A DNA stretch of 64,000 nt from contig NZ_FXAO01000004.1 in the NCBI RefSeq assembly GCF_900177645.1, positions 62,001-126,000 of the forward strand. Direction: 5' to 3'. Shown piece after piece: positions 1-8,521 of the stretch; position 1 is the stretch's first letter, and each line of letters begins with the position of its first letter. The position numbers were made by a program, and so were the translations under genes. Source of the DNA: Arenibacter troitsensis. GTDB taxonomy: Bacteria > Bacteroidota > Bacteroidia > Flavobacteriales > Flavobacteriaceae. The notes below the pieces were generated by a model. It worked only from the letters and a program-made list of their open reading frames with translations. It was not told the origin of the DNA and did no database searches.

Positions 1-390
1 CTTACCAATGCCACCGATAAAAAACCTACGGATAGGGAACTGGAAGATCTGATCTTTGCTTCAAAATTGTGTAAACACACCAAAAGTAACACCATTGTTC
101 TTGCTAAAAACAAACAGTTGTGCGCCAGTGGAACAGGCCAAACTTCTCGTGTAGATGCCCTAAACCAAGCCATCCACAAAGCCCAGTCTTTCAATTTTGA
201 TCTAAAGGGAGCTGTATTGGCCAGTGATGCCTTCTTTCCTTTTCCTGATTGTGTAGAAATTGCGCATAAAAGTGGAATAACCAGCGTTATACAACCGGGA
301 GGTTCCATTAAGGACCAACTTAGTATCGATTATTGTAATGAAAACGGAATTGCAATGGTAATGACTGGTACACGTCATTTTAAACATTAA
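1..390 (+). CDS. purH: Bifunctional AICAR transformylase/IMP cyclohydrolase, C-terminal end (partial)
   Basis: This is the 3' end of a gene that begins before the window; the reading frame is open from base 1 and stops at 388-390. The roughly 129 residues match the C-terminal part of PurH, which carries out the last two steps of IMP synthesis in the cytoplasm (formylation of AICAR, then ring closure). Visible family hallmarks are the KHTKSN segment containing the Lys-His pair of the transformylase site, the SRVDA and SDAFFPFPD segments, and the ending MTGTRHFKH. It is followed after 55 bases by mreB on the same strand. The N-terminal cyclohydrolase domain is outside the window. Confidence 0.96.
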   Translation, partial: LTNATDKKPTDRELEDLIFASKLCKHTKSNTIVLAKNKQLCASGTGQTSRVDALNQAIHKAQSFNFDLKGAVLASDAFFPFPDCVEIAHKSGITSVIQPGGSIKDQLSIDYCNENGIAMVMTGTRHFKH

Positions 391-445
391 TTTTATTACT
401 TTTAACGATCAAACTGACATTTAAACCGAAATATAACAACACATA

Positions 446-1474
446 ATGGGATTCTTTGATTTCTTAACCGAGGAGATTGCAATAGACTTAGGTACTGCCA
501 ACACCCTCATCATTCACAACGACAAAGTGGTGGTAGACAGTCCATCTATTGTAGCCAGGGACAGAATAAGTGGCAAAATCATTGCCGTTGGCAAGGAAGC
601 CAATATGATGCAAGGAAAGACCCATGAAAATATTAAGACCATACGTCCACTTAAGGATGGGGTAATAGCCGATTTTGATGCCTCTGAAAAGATGATCAAC
701 ATGTTCATCAAAAACATACCGGCATTAAAGAAAAAGTGGTTTCCACCAGCCTTGAGAATGGTAATATGCATCCCATCTGGAATTACAGAAGTGGAGATGC
801 GTGCCGTAAAAGAGTCTGCTGAGCGTGTTAACGGAAAAGAGGTCTACCTTATTCACGAGCCTATGGCAGCTGCCATTGGTATTGGCTTGGATATAATGCA
901 ACCCAAGGGGAACATGATCGTTGATATAGGTGGTGGTACAACCGAAATTGCAGTCATTGCACTGGGTGGAATTGTTTGCGACAAATCGGTAAAGATTGCA
1001 GGTGACGTTTTCACAAACGACATTATTTATTACATGCGTACCCAACACAACCTTTATGTTGGGGAGAGTACTGCAGAGAACATAAAAATTACTATTGGTT
1101 CGGCCACAGAGGACCTTCAGACTCCTCCGGACGAAATGTCGGTTCAAGGAAGGGATCTACTGACCGGTAAACCAAAACAGGTATCCATTTCCTATCGCGA
1201 AATAGCCAAGGCCTTGGATAAATCCATACTAAGGGTAGAGGATGCCGTTATGGAAACCCTATCACAGACACCTCCCGAACTGGCAGCGGACATCTATAAT
1301 ACAGGTATTTATTTGGCCGGTGGCGGATCTATGTTAAGGGGACTTGACAGGCGTTTGTCCCAAAAAACAGATCTACCGGTATATATAGCGGAAGATCCAT
1401 TAAGGGCTGTTGTTAGGGGTACGGGTATTGCTCTAAAAAACTTGGAGCGATATAAAAGTATATTAATTAAATAG
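446..1474 (+). CDS. mreB: Rod-shape-determining protein MreB (actin homologue)
   Basis: Cytoskeletal ATPase that polymerises under the inner membrane and positions the cell-wall elongation machinery. The 342-residue length is normal for MreB. Visible motifs are the phosphate-1 loop DLGTANT (about residues 14-20), the IPSG segment near 119, the phosphate-2 loop DIGGGTTE (about 160-167) and the adenosine motif AGGGSMLRG near 290. The short N-terminal amphipathic segment MGFFDFL fits membrane attachment. The ATG at 446 is the only sensible start. It heads a same-strand series with mreC, mreD, mrdA and rodA, but is separated from mreC by 115 bases containing a strong hairpin, which could make its expression differ from that of the genes after it. 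Confidence 0.98.
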   Translation: MGFFDFLTEEIAIDLGTANTLIIHNDKVVVDSPSIVARDRISGKIIAVGKEANMMQGKTHENIKTIRPLKDGVIADFDASEKMINMFIKNIPALKKKWFPPALRMVICIPSGITEVEMRAVKESAERVNGKEVYLIHEPMAAAIGIGLDIMQPKGNMIVDIGGGTTEIAVIALGGIVCDKSVKIAGDVFTNDIIYYMRTQHNLYVGESTAENIKITIGSATEDLQTPPDEMSVQGRDLLTGKPKQVSISYREIAKALDKSILRVEDAVMETLSQTPPELAADIYNTGIYLAGGGSMLRGLDRRLSQKTDLPVYIAEDPLRAVVRGTGIALKNLERYKSILIK

Positions 1475-1541
1475 TTTAATTATTCCCCTACCATCAGCAC
1501 TACCTTTTTAAAAGGTAAAGAATAGCAAACAGGCCTTAATT

Positions 1542-1568
1542 CCTTATTGGGCAGTAGCCCAAATAAGG
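1542..1568 (+). promoter_or_regulatory. Hairpin between mreB and mreC (possible partial terminator or processing site)
   Basis: An inverted repeat with an 11-bp stem, one bulged A and a 4-base loop (arms 1542-1552 and 1557-1568, loop AGTA). It is followed by only three T residues, so it is not a classic strong terminator. It sits in the 115-base gap between mreB and mreC, where reduced read-through or mRNA processing would give more MreB than MreC/MreD. The structure is seen directly; the role is inference. Confidence 0.4.
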
Positions 1569-1589
1569 TTTACAAAACAATTTAAGTGA

Positions 1590-2411
1590 ATGCGGCAGAT
1601 TATCAACTTTGTATTAAGATATAAAAATTTCTTGCTATATCTTTTCTTGTTGATTATAGCCTTGGCGCTTACCGTACAATCCCATTCCTATCACCGTTCC
1701 AAATATTTCAATTCCTCGAACTGGTTAACGGGAAATATCTATGAGACCACGAGCAATATTACCACCTATTTTGGCTTAGGGGAGGAAAACAAAAAACTGG
1801 TAGAGGAGAACAAGCGATTACGCAACCTTCTTTTTAATCAAAAAAAGGAAGATTCCCTGTTATTGGACACAACGAATATTACTTATAAGGTGATTGCATC
1901 GCAAGTAATAAAGAACAGTTACAGTCTGCCACGTAACTATATTACCATCAAAAAAGGAAGTGCACAGGGCATAAAGCCCGATATGGGTGTTATTACTGCC
2001 AACGGAATCCTTGGAATAGTGGAGAATACATCCAAAAATTTTGCCACGGTACAGAGCATACTGAATACCAAATCCAGAATCAACGCAAAAATCAAAAACA
2101 CCAACCATTACGGTTCATTGATATGGGATACGAAAGACTATAACACCGTACAACTTGCCGACATTGAAAGATTGGTGCCCGTAAAAATAGGGGATACCAT
2201 AGTTACAGGCGCCAGTTCCAGCATTTTCCCGGAAAACATTCCCATTGGGGTCATCAGGAATTTTGATCTAAACAATTCCCAAAGCTCGTATAGTATAGAT
2301 ATTAAACTCTTCAACAATATGGCCGCCGTGAAGAGTATATACATCATAGAGAACATTCAAAGGGAGGAAATAATAGAATTAGAAGCCAAGACCAATAATG
2401 ATTCGCAATAG
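1590..2411 (+). CDS. mreC: Rod-shape-determining protein MreC
   Basis: Bitopic inner-membrane protein whose periplasmic part links MreB filaments to PBP2/RodA. The 273 residues show a short cytoplasmic start, one membrane segment at about residues 13-30, a Glu/Lys/Asn-rich coiled coil near 65-90, and the beta-rich MreC domain at about 115-260 (KGSAQGIKPDMGVIT; GDTIVTGASSSIFPENIPIG). The ATG at 1590 is preceded by a weak ribosome-binding region. The 3' end overlaps mreD by 14 bases, suggesting translational coupling. Confidence 0.95.
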   Translation: MRQIINFVLRYKNFLLYLFLLIIALALTVQSHSYHRSKYFNSSNWLTGNIYETTSNITTYFGLGEENKKLVEENKRLRNLLFNQKKEDSLLLDTTNITYKVIASQVIKNSYSLPRNYITIKKGSAQGIKPDMGVITANGILGIVENTSKNFATVQSILNTKSRINAKIKNTNHYGSLIWDTKDYNTVQLADIERLVPVKIGDTIVTGASSSIFPENIPIGVIRNFDLNNSQSSYSIDIKLFNNMAAVKSIYIIENIQREEIIELEAKTNNDSQ

Positions 2412-2907
2412 CTACTTTATTAACATAATTAGATTTGTACTATTAATATTGGTACAGGTATTGGTTTTTAATAAGCTCAATTTTTTTGGATATATAAATC
2501 CAATGGTGTATATTCTATTTCTCTATTGGTATCCTATCAAGGAAAAAAGACAATTGTTTCTACTATTAAGTTTTCTATTGGGCTTCTTAATAGATTTATT
2601 TTCGGACACCGTTGCCATTCATGCAGCAGCCACCGTTACCATTGCTTATTTAAGACCAACCATCATGCGCTTTTGCTTTGGGGTAAACTATGAATTTCAA
2701 AATTTTAAACTAACCAACACCACTAAGGCACAACAAATTACATTTTTAACGTTATTAATTATAATACACCATTTAGTTTTCTTTACCCTAGAAATTTTCA
2801 GTTTTGAAAATACACTGTTAATTTTGAAGAAAGTTTTAACTATCAGTATAGCCACCTTAATATTGTGCTTACTATTAAGTTCACTTTTTAGTGTTAAAAA
2901 AGAATGA
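2398..2907 (+). CDS. mreD: Rod-shape-determining protein MreD
   Basis: Small polytopic inner-membrane protein of the elongasome. The 169-residue sequence is almost entirely hydrophobic with about five membrane-spanning stretches and the family feature LLSFLLGFLIDLFSD near residues 56-70. Sequence identity in MreD is low, so the call leans on length, hydropathy and its position between mreC (14-base overlap) and mrdA (4-base ATGA overlap). Confidence 0.92.
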   Translation: MIRNSYFINIIRFVLLILVQVLVFNKLNFFGYINPMVYILFLYWYPIKEKRQLFLLLSFLLGFLIDLFSDTVAIHAAATVTIAYLRPTIMRFCFGVNYEFQNFKLTNTTKAQQITFLTLLIIIHHLVFFTLEIFSFENTLLILKKVLTISIATLILCLLLSSLFSVKKE

Positions 2908-4772
2908 GAAAAATCCTTTTATCCTCCATAATATTACTGGTTGGATTAACTTTTATCGGCAGATTGTCCTATCTCCAGATATTTAGTTTTTCCCCTAATC
3001 AAATATTGGAAGATCCGGCCATAAAAGCAGTTTATGATTATCCGGAAAGGGGTTATATATACGATAGAAATGGAAAACTTTTGGTGGCAAACCAACCGGC
3101 TTATGACGTAATGGTCATTCCAAGAGAGGTGAAACCATTGGACACCCTTGAATTTTGCAACCTATTGGGAATAGACAAAGAGAGGTTCATATCCCAACTA
3201 AACAAGGCCAGAGTATATTCTCCCAGACTTCCCTCTGTTTTGGTACCTCAGCTATCCAAGGAGGATTATGGAAGACTACAGGAAAAAATGAGAAGATACG
3301 AAGGGTTCTATATTCAAAAAAGATCACTGCGATATTATGATACCCACAGTGGCGCCAACGTTTTGGGTTATATCAGCGAAGTTAACGAATGGGACCTGGA
3401 AAGAAATCCATCCTATGCTGCAGGGGAATTAAAGGGAACCACTGGTATTGAAAAGGAATACGAGACCATCCTTAGAGGTAGAAAAGGCGTAAAATATATC
3501 CAAAAAGATCGATTTAATAGGGATATTGGCCCCTACAAGAGCGGTACTCTGGATACCCTTCCCGAACAAGGCAGGCAAATCACCGTTACCATAGATAAAA
3601 TTCTTCAGGAATATGGTGAAAAATTAATGACAGGAAAACATGGAGGTATAGTTGCCCTTGAGCCCGCTTCCGGTGAAATATTGGCATTAATTTCCGGCCC
3701 AACCTACGACCCCGCATTATTGGTTGGCAGGGAGAGATCCAGGAATTATAGCAAATTGCATTATGATACCATTTCAAAGCCCACCTTTGATCGTTCCATC
3801 TTGGCCTCACAGTCCCCTGGATCACCTTTTAAGACCTTAAACGCCCTCGTTGCCCTTCAGGAAGGAGCTATTACGCCCGAAACTACTTTTCATTGCTACA
3901 ACGGATTCTATGTAGGAAAAAGAAAAAGAGGTTGTCATTGCGGTGGAGGGACACGAAATATGAATTCTGGCATATACCTCTCCTGTAACGCCTATTTTGC
4001 GGGAGCATTTCGAAAAATTTATGACCAATTCCCCACTTCTGCGGAAGGTATGGATGCCTGGGAAAAGCACGTAAAAAGTTTTGGACTAGGAACATTTTTG
4101 GGATATGACCTACCTACTGGAAGACCGGGACGAATACCCAACAAGGAATATTACAACCGAATATATGGAGAAAACAGATGGTCTTCTTCTACCATAATAT
4201 CCAATTCCATTGGGCAGGGCGAGGTAGAGGTCACCCCTATTCAGCTGGCTAACATGACCGCCGCCATTGCCAATAGAGGACATTATTTTACTCCACATGT
4301 CCTTAAAAAAATTGGCAGTGAAGAAATCAGCATACCAGAATTCACAGAAGCAAAACACACCACCATAGACAAAAAACATTTTGAACCGGTTGTACAGGGC
4401 ATGGCCGAAGTGTATAAAAAAGGTACGGCCGCCAGGCTGCAGATAGAAGGAATAGAAATTGCCGGTAAGACAGGAACTGTAGAAAACTTTACAAGAATCA
4501 ATGGGGTCCGCACCCAACTTACGGACAACTCTGTTTTTGTTGCCTTTGCCCCCATTGACAATCCCAAAATAGCCATTGCCGTCTACATTGAGAATGGATA
4601 TTTTGGATCACGATATGCTGGACACATTGCCTCCCTAATGATTGAAAAATATCTAAAAGGTGAAATTACCCGTGTAGACTTGGAAAAAAGAATGTTGGAA
4701 AAAACATTGGAGCATGAATATGCAAAGCCCTATAGCGGACAACCCTTTAAAATAAATGAGCGTGTCTGGTAA
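2904..4772 (+). CDS. mrdA: Penicillin-binding protein 2, peptidoglycan transpeptidase
   Basis: Class B penicillin-binding protein that cross-links new peptidoglycan during side-wall elongation, partnered with RodA. The 622 residues have an N-terminal membrane anchor (about 4-24), the non-catalytic dimerisation domain (about 40-210, including RGYIYDRNG) and the transpeptidase domain with all three active-site motifs: S307-P-F-K310, S360-C-N362 and K522-T-G524. Length is typical for PBP2. It starts within the mreD stop (ATGA) and overlaps rodA by 17 bases, so the genes are probably co-translated. Confidence 0.97.
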   Translation: MRKILLSSIILLVGLTFIGRLSYLQIFSFSPNQILEDPAIKAVYDYPERGYIYDRNGKLLVANQPAYDVMVIPREVKPLDTLEFCNLLGIDKERFISQLNKARVYSPRLPSVLVPQLSKEDYGRLQEKMRRYEGFYIQKRSLRYYDTHSGANVLGYISEVNEWDLERNPSYAAGELKGTTGIEKEYETILRGRKGVKYIQKDRFNRDIGPYKSGTLDTLPEQGRQITVTIDKILQEYGEKLMTGKHGGIVALEPASGEILALISGPTYDPALLVGRERSRNYSKLHYDTISKPTFDRSILASQSPGSPFKTLNALVALQEGAITPETTFHCYNGFYVGKRKRGCHCGGGTRNMNSGIYLSCNAYFAGAFRKIYDQFPTSAEGMDAWEKHVKSFGLGTFLGYDLPTGRPGRIPNKEYYNRIYGENRWSSSTIISNSIGQGEVEVTPIQLANMTAAIANRGHYFTPHVLKKIGSEEISIPEFTEAKHTTIDKKHFEPVVQGMAEVYKKGTAARLQIEGIEIAGKTGTVENFTRINGVRTQLTDNSVFVAFAPIDNPKIAIAVYIENGYFGSRYAGHIASLMIEKYLKGEITRVDLEKRMLEKTLEHEYAKPYSGQPFKINERVW

Positions 4773-6045
4773 AAGTGTTTTAAAACGCTTGGATTGGTTT
4801 AGCGTTCTCATTTACATTTCCTTGGTTTTTATTGGTTGGATAAATATTTATTCCAGCACCTTTACGGACGACAACCCGTCTATATTCAATTTTGCCGCAT
4901 TACATGGAAAGCAATTGTTTTTTATAGGAACAAGTGCTGTTTCCATCATTATTATCTTGGCATTGGAAGCCAATTTTTACGAACGATTTTCGAGCCTGTT
5001 TTACATTATATCCCTCGTATTGCTCCTAGGTCTATTTGTGTTTGGCAAAACTATTGCCGGGGCAACTTCTTGGTACAATCTTGGTTTTTTCAACCTACAA
5101 CCCTCTGAATTTGCCAAGGTGGCCACCGCACTTGCCCTAGCAAAATATTTAAGCGATATACAGACAGATATAAAGCGGAGGAAGGATCAAATGATTTCAA
5201 TTTTAATTATTTTGATACCCGCATTCTTGATCATTCCCCAACCAGATCCAGGTAGCGCCCTCGTATTCTTTGCATTGATCTTTGTAATTTTTAGGGAAGG
5301 CCTTCCGCTCTACTATCTCGGAATAGGATTTATGGTTATTCTTATATTTATTTTTACGCTAATGTTCGGTACTATTTGGGTAGGGATAATCTTAGGACTG
5401 TTATTGGTGTTGTTCCTATTATTAAAAAAGCCATCCTTCAAAGTACCCATAATACCCGTTGCCCTTATTTACATAGCCATTGTATTATTCTCCCTTTCGG
5501 TTAATTTTGTTTTTAATTCCGTTTTTGAACAAAGGCATAGAGATCGCTTTAGTCTATGGCTTCGATTGGAAAAGGACCCCAAGAAATTGGAACAGATTCG
5601 AAGGGACATAGGCTACAACACCTATCAATCCGAAAAAGCGATTGAATCGGGCGGAAAATACGGTAAAGGATTTTTGGAGGGAACAAGGACCAAAGGGGAT
5701 TTTGTACCAGAACAACACACAGATTACATATTTAGCACCGTTGGCGAAGAATGGGGATTTGTGGGCACTGCCACTGTGGTAATATTGTTCACCACATTAC
5801 TATTAAGGCTGGTATACCTATCTGAACGCCAAAAAAACGACTTTAGTCGTATGTACGGGTATGGCGTAATCTCCATATTGTTCGTACACTATTTTATAAA
5901 TATAGGCATGGTTATAGGAGTACTCCCCACTATTGGAATACCTCTGCCATTTTTTAGCTATGGAGGTTCCGGTTTGTTGTTTTTTACGGCACTTTTGTTC
6001 ATTTTTCTAAAATTGGATGCCAATAGATTAAATGAACTGACTTAA
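4756..6045 (+). CDS. rodA: SEDS peptidoglycan glycosyltransferase RodA
   Basis: Polytopic inner-membrane glycan polymerase of the SEDS family that works with PBP2 to build the lateral wall. The 429 residues are highly hydrophobic, with about ten membrane segments. Family signatures visible are NLGFFNLQPSEFAKVA in the first half, PQPDPGSALVF, the periplasmic-loop KGDFVPEQHTDYIFSTVGEEWG, and the C-terminal GIPLPFFSYGGSG. It closes the mre operon. Its stop codon overlaps, within a TTAA, the stop codon of the converging endonuclease gene. Confidence 0.97.
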   Translation: MSVSGKSVLKRLDWFSVLIYISLVFIGWINIYSSTFTDDNPSIFNFAALHGKQLFFIGTSAVSIIIILALEANFYERFSSLFYIISLVLLLGLFVFGKTIAGATSWYNLGFFNLQPSEFAKVATALALAKYLSDIQTDIKRRKDQMISILIILIPAFLIIPQPDPGSALVFFALIFVIFREGLPLYYLGIGFMVILIFIFTLMFGTIWVGIILGLLLVLFLLLKKPSFKVPIIPVALIYIAIVLFSLSVNFVFNSVFEQRHRDRFSLWLRLEKDPKKLEQIRRDIGYNTYQSEKAIESGGKYGKGFLEGTRTKGDFVPEQHTDYIFSTVGEEWGFVGTATVVILFTTLLLRLVYLSERQKNDFSRMYGYGVISILFVHYFINIGMVIGVLPTIGIPLPFFSYGGSGLLFFTALLFIFLKLDANRLNELT

Positions 6046-6854
6046 AATCTCCATCCACTGCTGCTTATTCCTGCTTCCAACTTGTCCTCTTGTTCATCCG
6101 GCAAACCAGCAAAGAAATCGATCCCCGTCATTTTTTCAAGCGTATCCACAGGGACTAAAAATTGATCCAGTTTCCCGTTACTCTCCTTATTGGGAAAAAG
6201 AAACCCTATGATTTTTAGATTTTCACCCTGTCCTTTAGCCACGATTTTATAAAAATATTTTGGAACGGCCACCTCCTCCTCCCCTATACTGGGCAACCCC
6301 CTTTCCAAAACTCCAGCAGTTACAACAAATAAAGGCCCGTCCTTTTTGGCCCAATACCTCACCTGCTGCTCCAGCCTATTCCATACTCCGCCGTTAAAAT
6401 CCCTGTCCTGTGGAGTAATATTACTCGTATAAAAGGTTTCATTATAAGCGTTTTCCGAGAATCTACGATCCCCTGCCGGACACAAATGGCCCCTATCATA
6501 TCCAGAACCTTTGTAGTTCCTCCAATCTGCCGATCTGCTGCCCACCTTAGGGTCCTCAAGAAAAAGTGGTCTTTTCCGATCATCATAGGTTAAGTGCGAT
6601 TTCTCCAATACATAGGCCACCCATTCCGCCTGTTCATAAGCTTCGTTATATAACAGGGCAAAATGGGCATGCTGTACTATTTCACCGGTGGTGGAACTAG
6701 GCCATAGCCATTGTGGAATTTCCGTCCTATCTCCCTCACCTTCAGGCAAGGAATAAGGCGCGGGCGTATAAAAATTATCGAACAGCCAAAATAAGACCAC
6801 ACAAACCAACATTAGGGTGGTATAAATTATCCTATTTTTCCTATATTTATTCAT
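6042..6854 (-). CDS. DNA/RNA non-specific endonuclease (NUC1/Serratia nuclease type), exported or membrane-anchored
   Basis: The 270-residue product (ATG at 6854) has an N-terminal membrane or signal segment (about residues 10-28), then a NUC1-type nuclease domain. Visible are the DRGHLCPAGDR active-site motif with the general-base histidine, the downstream TSNITPQDRDFN with the metal-binding asparagine, and the conserved W-N-R-L-E. These enzymes use one Mg2+ to cut DNA and RNA without sequence preference. Here it probably acts in the periplasm or outside the cell on environmental nucleic acid. The frame is open 40 codons further upstream, but that part looks non-coding and the 6854 start puts the signal segment at the N-terminus. 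I see no immunity-protein candidate beside it. Confidence 0.9.
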   Translation of the reverse strand: MNKYRKNRIIYTTLMLVCVVLFWLFDNFYTPAPYSLPEGEGDRTEIPQWLWPSSTTGEIVQHAHFALLYNEAYEQAEWVAYVLEKSHLTYDDRKRPLFLEDPKVGSRSADWRNYKGSGYDRGHLCPAGDRRFSENAYNETFYTSNITPQDRDFNGGVWNRLEQQVRYWAKKDGPLFVVTAGVLERGLPSIGEEEVAVPKYFYKIVAKGQGENLKIIGFLFPNKESNGKLDQFLVPVDTLEKMTGIDFFAGLPDEQEDKLEAGISSSGWRF

Positions 6855-7034
6855 AGTGTAAATATAGATAAAACTACCATTCAAGAATTTCCATGGGTGT
6901 AAGTATTGGCCTGTTTGTACGACCAATTTCCTGAACATTAAAGTTGATGGCCAAATCACTTCCCATACCACCAAAGACCTATATTATAGACTGCCCATTA
7001 ATATTTAATCAATAATAAAGAAAGGAAAATATAC

Positions 7035-7499
7035 ATGCTAACTTGGAAAGACATTATTAATTACAGTGTAAAGGGAAACCCACAACCTGATAAAAGATTG
7101 AATAAAACGGAAGAGGAATGGCGAGACCTACTAACTCCCGAACAATTTAGGATTACAAGGAAAAAAGGAACCGAAGCACCTCATAGCGGGGCGCTTTGCA
7201 GCACCCATGAGGCGGGGAAATACAGCTGTATATGCTGTGATACCCCCTTATTCGATTCCACTATAAAATTTAATTCGGGTACTGGCTGGCCAAGTTTTAC
7301 GCAACCTATAAAAGAAAATGCCATTAAATACCACAAGGACACTTCTTTTGGTATGATAAGGGTAGAAGTAATGTGCAATACCTGTGATGCCCATTTGGGG
7401 CATGTATTTCCGGACGGACCGGAACCAAGTGGTTTGCGTTATTGTATTAATTCAGAGTCTATGAAAATAGTTAAAGAAAGGATATCAAATGGACAATAA
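7035..7499 (+). CDS. msrB: Peptide-methionine (R)-S-oxide reductase MsrB
   Basis: Repairs the R epimer of methionine sulfoxide in proteins. The 154 residues contain the two zinc-binding pairs C65/C68 and C114/C117, the GWPSF motif (84-88), GHVFPDG, and the catalytic cysteine C137 in RYCIN. The length and lack of a signal peptide indicate a free cytoplasmic MsrB. A purine-rich AAAGGAA lies just upstream of the ATG. It overlaps msrA by 11 bases, so the two epimer-specific reductases are likely made together. Confidence 0.97.
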   Translation: MLTWKDIINYSVKGNPQPDKRLNKTEEEWRDLLTPEQFRITRKKGTEAPHSGALCSTHEAGKYSCICCDTPLFDSTIKFNSGTGWPSFTQPIKENAIKYHKDTSFGMIRVEVMCNTCDAHLGHVFPDGPEPSGLRYCINSESMKIVKERISNGQ

Positions 7500-8040
7500 A
7501 AAATTAGAGACCGCTACTGTAGGAGGTGGCTGCTTTTGGTGCGTGGAAGCCATTTTTCAGGAAGTCAAAGGTGTGCAAAAGGTTATTTCGGGATATACCG
7601 GTGGAAATGCTCCGGGCAAGCCCACTTATAGGGAAGTTTGTTCTGGACTTACCGGCCATGCGGAAGTGGTACAAATAACATATGACGCCAATATAATATC
7701 TTACGAGGACATCTTGGTCATATTCATGACCAGCCATGACCCAACCACCTTAAATAGACAGGGAGCAGATGTAGGGACCCAATATCGATCTGTAATATAC
7801 TACCACAATAAAACCCAAAAAGAAATTGCCGGGTTGGTTCTAAAAGAAGTGGCACCCTATTACGAAGAAGCCATTGTTACGGAAATAAGCCCTCTAGGCA
7901 CCTTTTATGAAGCAGAGGAATATCACCAGAATTATTATAGAAATAATCAATCCCAAGGTTATTGCAGCGCCGTTATTTCCCCAAAACTAAGCAAGCTGAG
8001 AAAAATGCATGCGGATAAGATTAAAAAAACAAAAGTATAG
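7489..8040 (+). CDS. msrA: Peptide-methionine (S)-S-oxide reductase MsrA
   Basis: Reduces the S epimer of methionine sulfoxide. The 183-residue protein has the active-site motif GGCFWCVE with catalytic C15, the GYTGG and GLTGHAEVV segments, and the YHQNYY stretch typical of MsrA. There is no signal peptide. Its start lies inside the end of msrB (11-base overlap). Downstream are 177 bases without a gene before the GNAT/selO pair, so it may end the first transcription unit. Confidence 0.97.
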   Translation: MDNKKLETATVGGGCFWCVEAIFQEVKGVQKVISGYTGGNAPGKPTYREVCSGLTGHAEVVQITYDANIISYEDILVIFMTSHDPTTLNRQGADVGTQYRSVIYYHNKTQKEIAGLVLKEVAPYYEEAIVTEISPLGTFYEAEEYHQNYYRNNQSQGYCSAVISPKLSKLRKMHADKIKKTKV

Positions 8041-8217
8041 GAACACCAATTGTTATAAAAGCCTAGTTTGTAGGCAGCCACAAGTAACCTTATATAGTAG
8101 GTTACCTAAGGCCAATAAATAAACGGCCTATTCCGTACCTATATTAAACAAGGGGCATTAAAACCATTTCCGAATACTTTGGAAATTACCTTCACTAAAA
8201 TTTAAAGGGTATATAAT

Positions 8218-8514
8218 ATGCAAAATAACATCATTATGGATAATTTGACCGTACAACACGAAAAAGATAACCATAGATTTACCATGGCCATCAATGGCGA
8301 AATTGCTAAGGTGGCATACCAGTTAAGGGATGGCAAAATGTATTTGACCTATTCGGAAGTACCCTATAATCTTAGGGGCAAAGGATATGGCAAGGAACTA
8401 GTGGAACGAACCTTTGAGCAGTTGACCAAAGAAGGATACAAGGCCGTGGCAGTATGCTCCTATATAAAGGCTGTTGCCAGAAGAAGTGAAAAATGGAACG
8501 CGATAATTCAATAA
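8218..8514 (+). CDS. Small GNAT-family N-acetyltransferase-like protein (YjdJ/GCN5-related CG subfamily)
   Basis: A 98-residue protein resembling the short GCN5-related acetyltransferase subfamily found across bacteria. The acetyl-CoA pyrophosphate-binding loop is visible as RGKGYGKELVE (about residues 54-64), followed by the conserved VCSYIKAVARR segment. Substrate is unknown. The start may be the ATG at 8218 or the in-frame ATG at 8236 (MDNLTV); neither has a strong ribosome-binding site. It lies 7 bases before selO and is probably co-transcribed with it. Confidence 0.85.
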   Translation: MQNNIIMDNLTVQHEKDNHRFTMAINGEIAKVAYQLRDGKMYLTYSEVPYNLRGKGYGKELVERTFEQLTKEGYKAVAVCSYIKAVARRSEKWNAIIQ

Positions 8515-8521
8515 ACACCCT

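Noticed and set aside
397-404. TACTTTTA as a promoter for mreB
   Set aside because: The last base mismatches the consensus and no -33 element is present at the right distance.
8084-8130. Two short inverted repeats after msrA (GTAACCT/AGGTTAC and AGGCC/GGCCT)
   Set aside because: The stems are short with long loops and lack a T-run, so I do not call a terminator; they may be chance.
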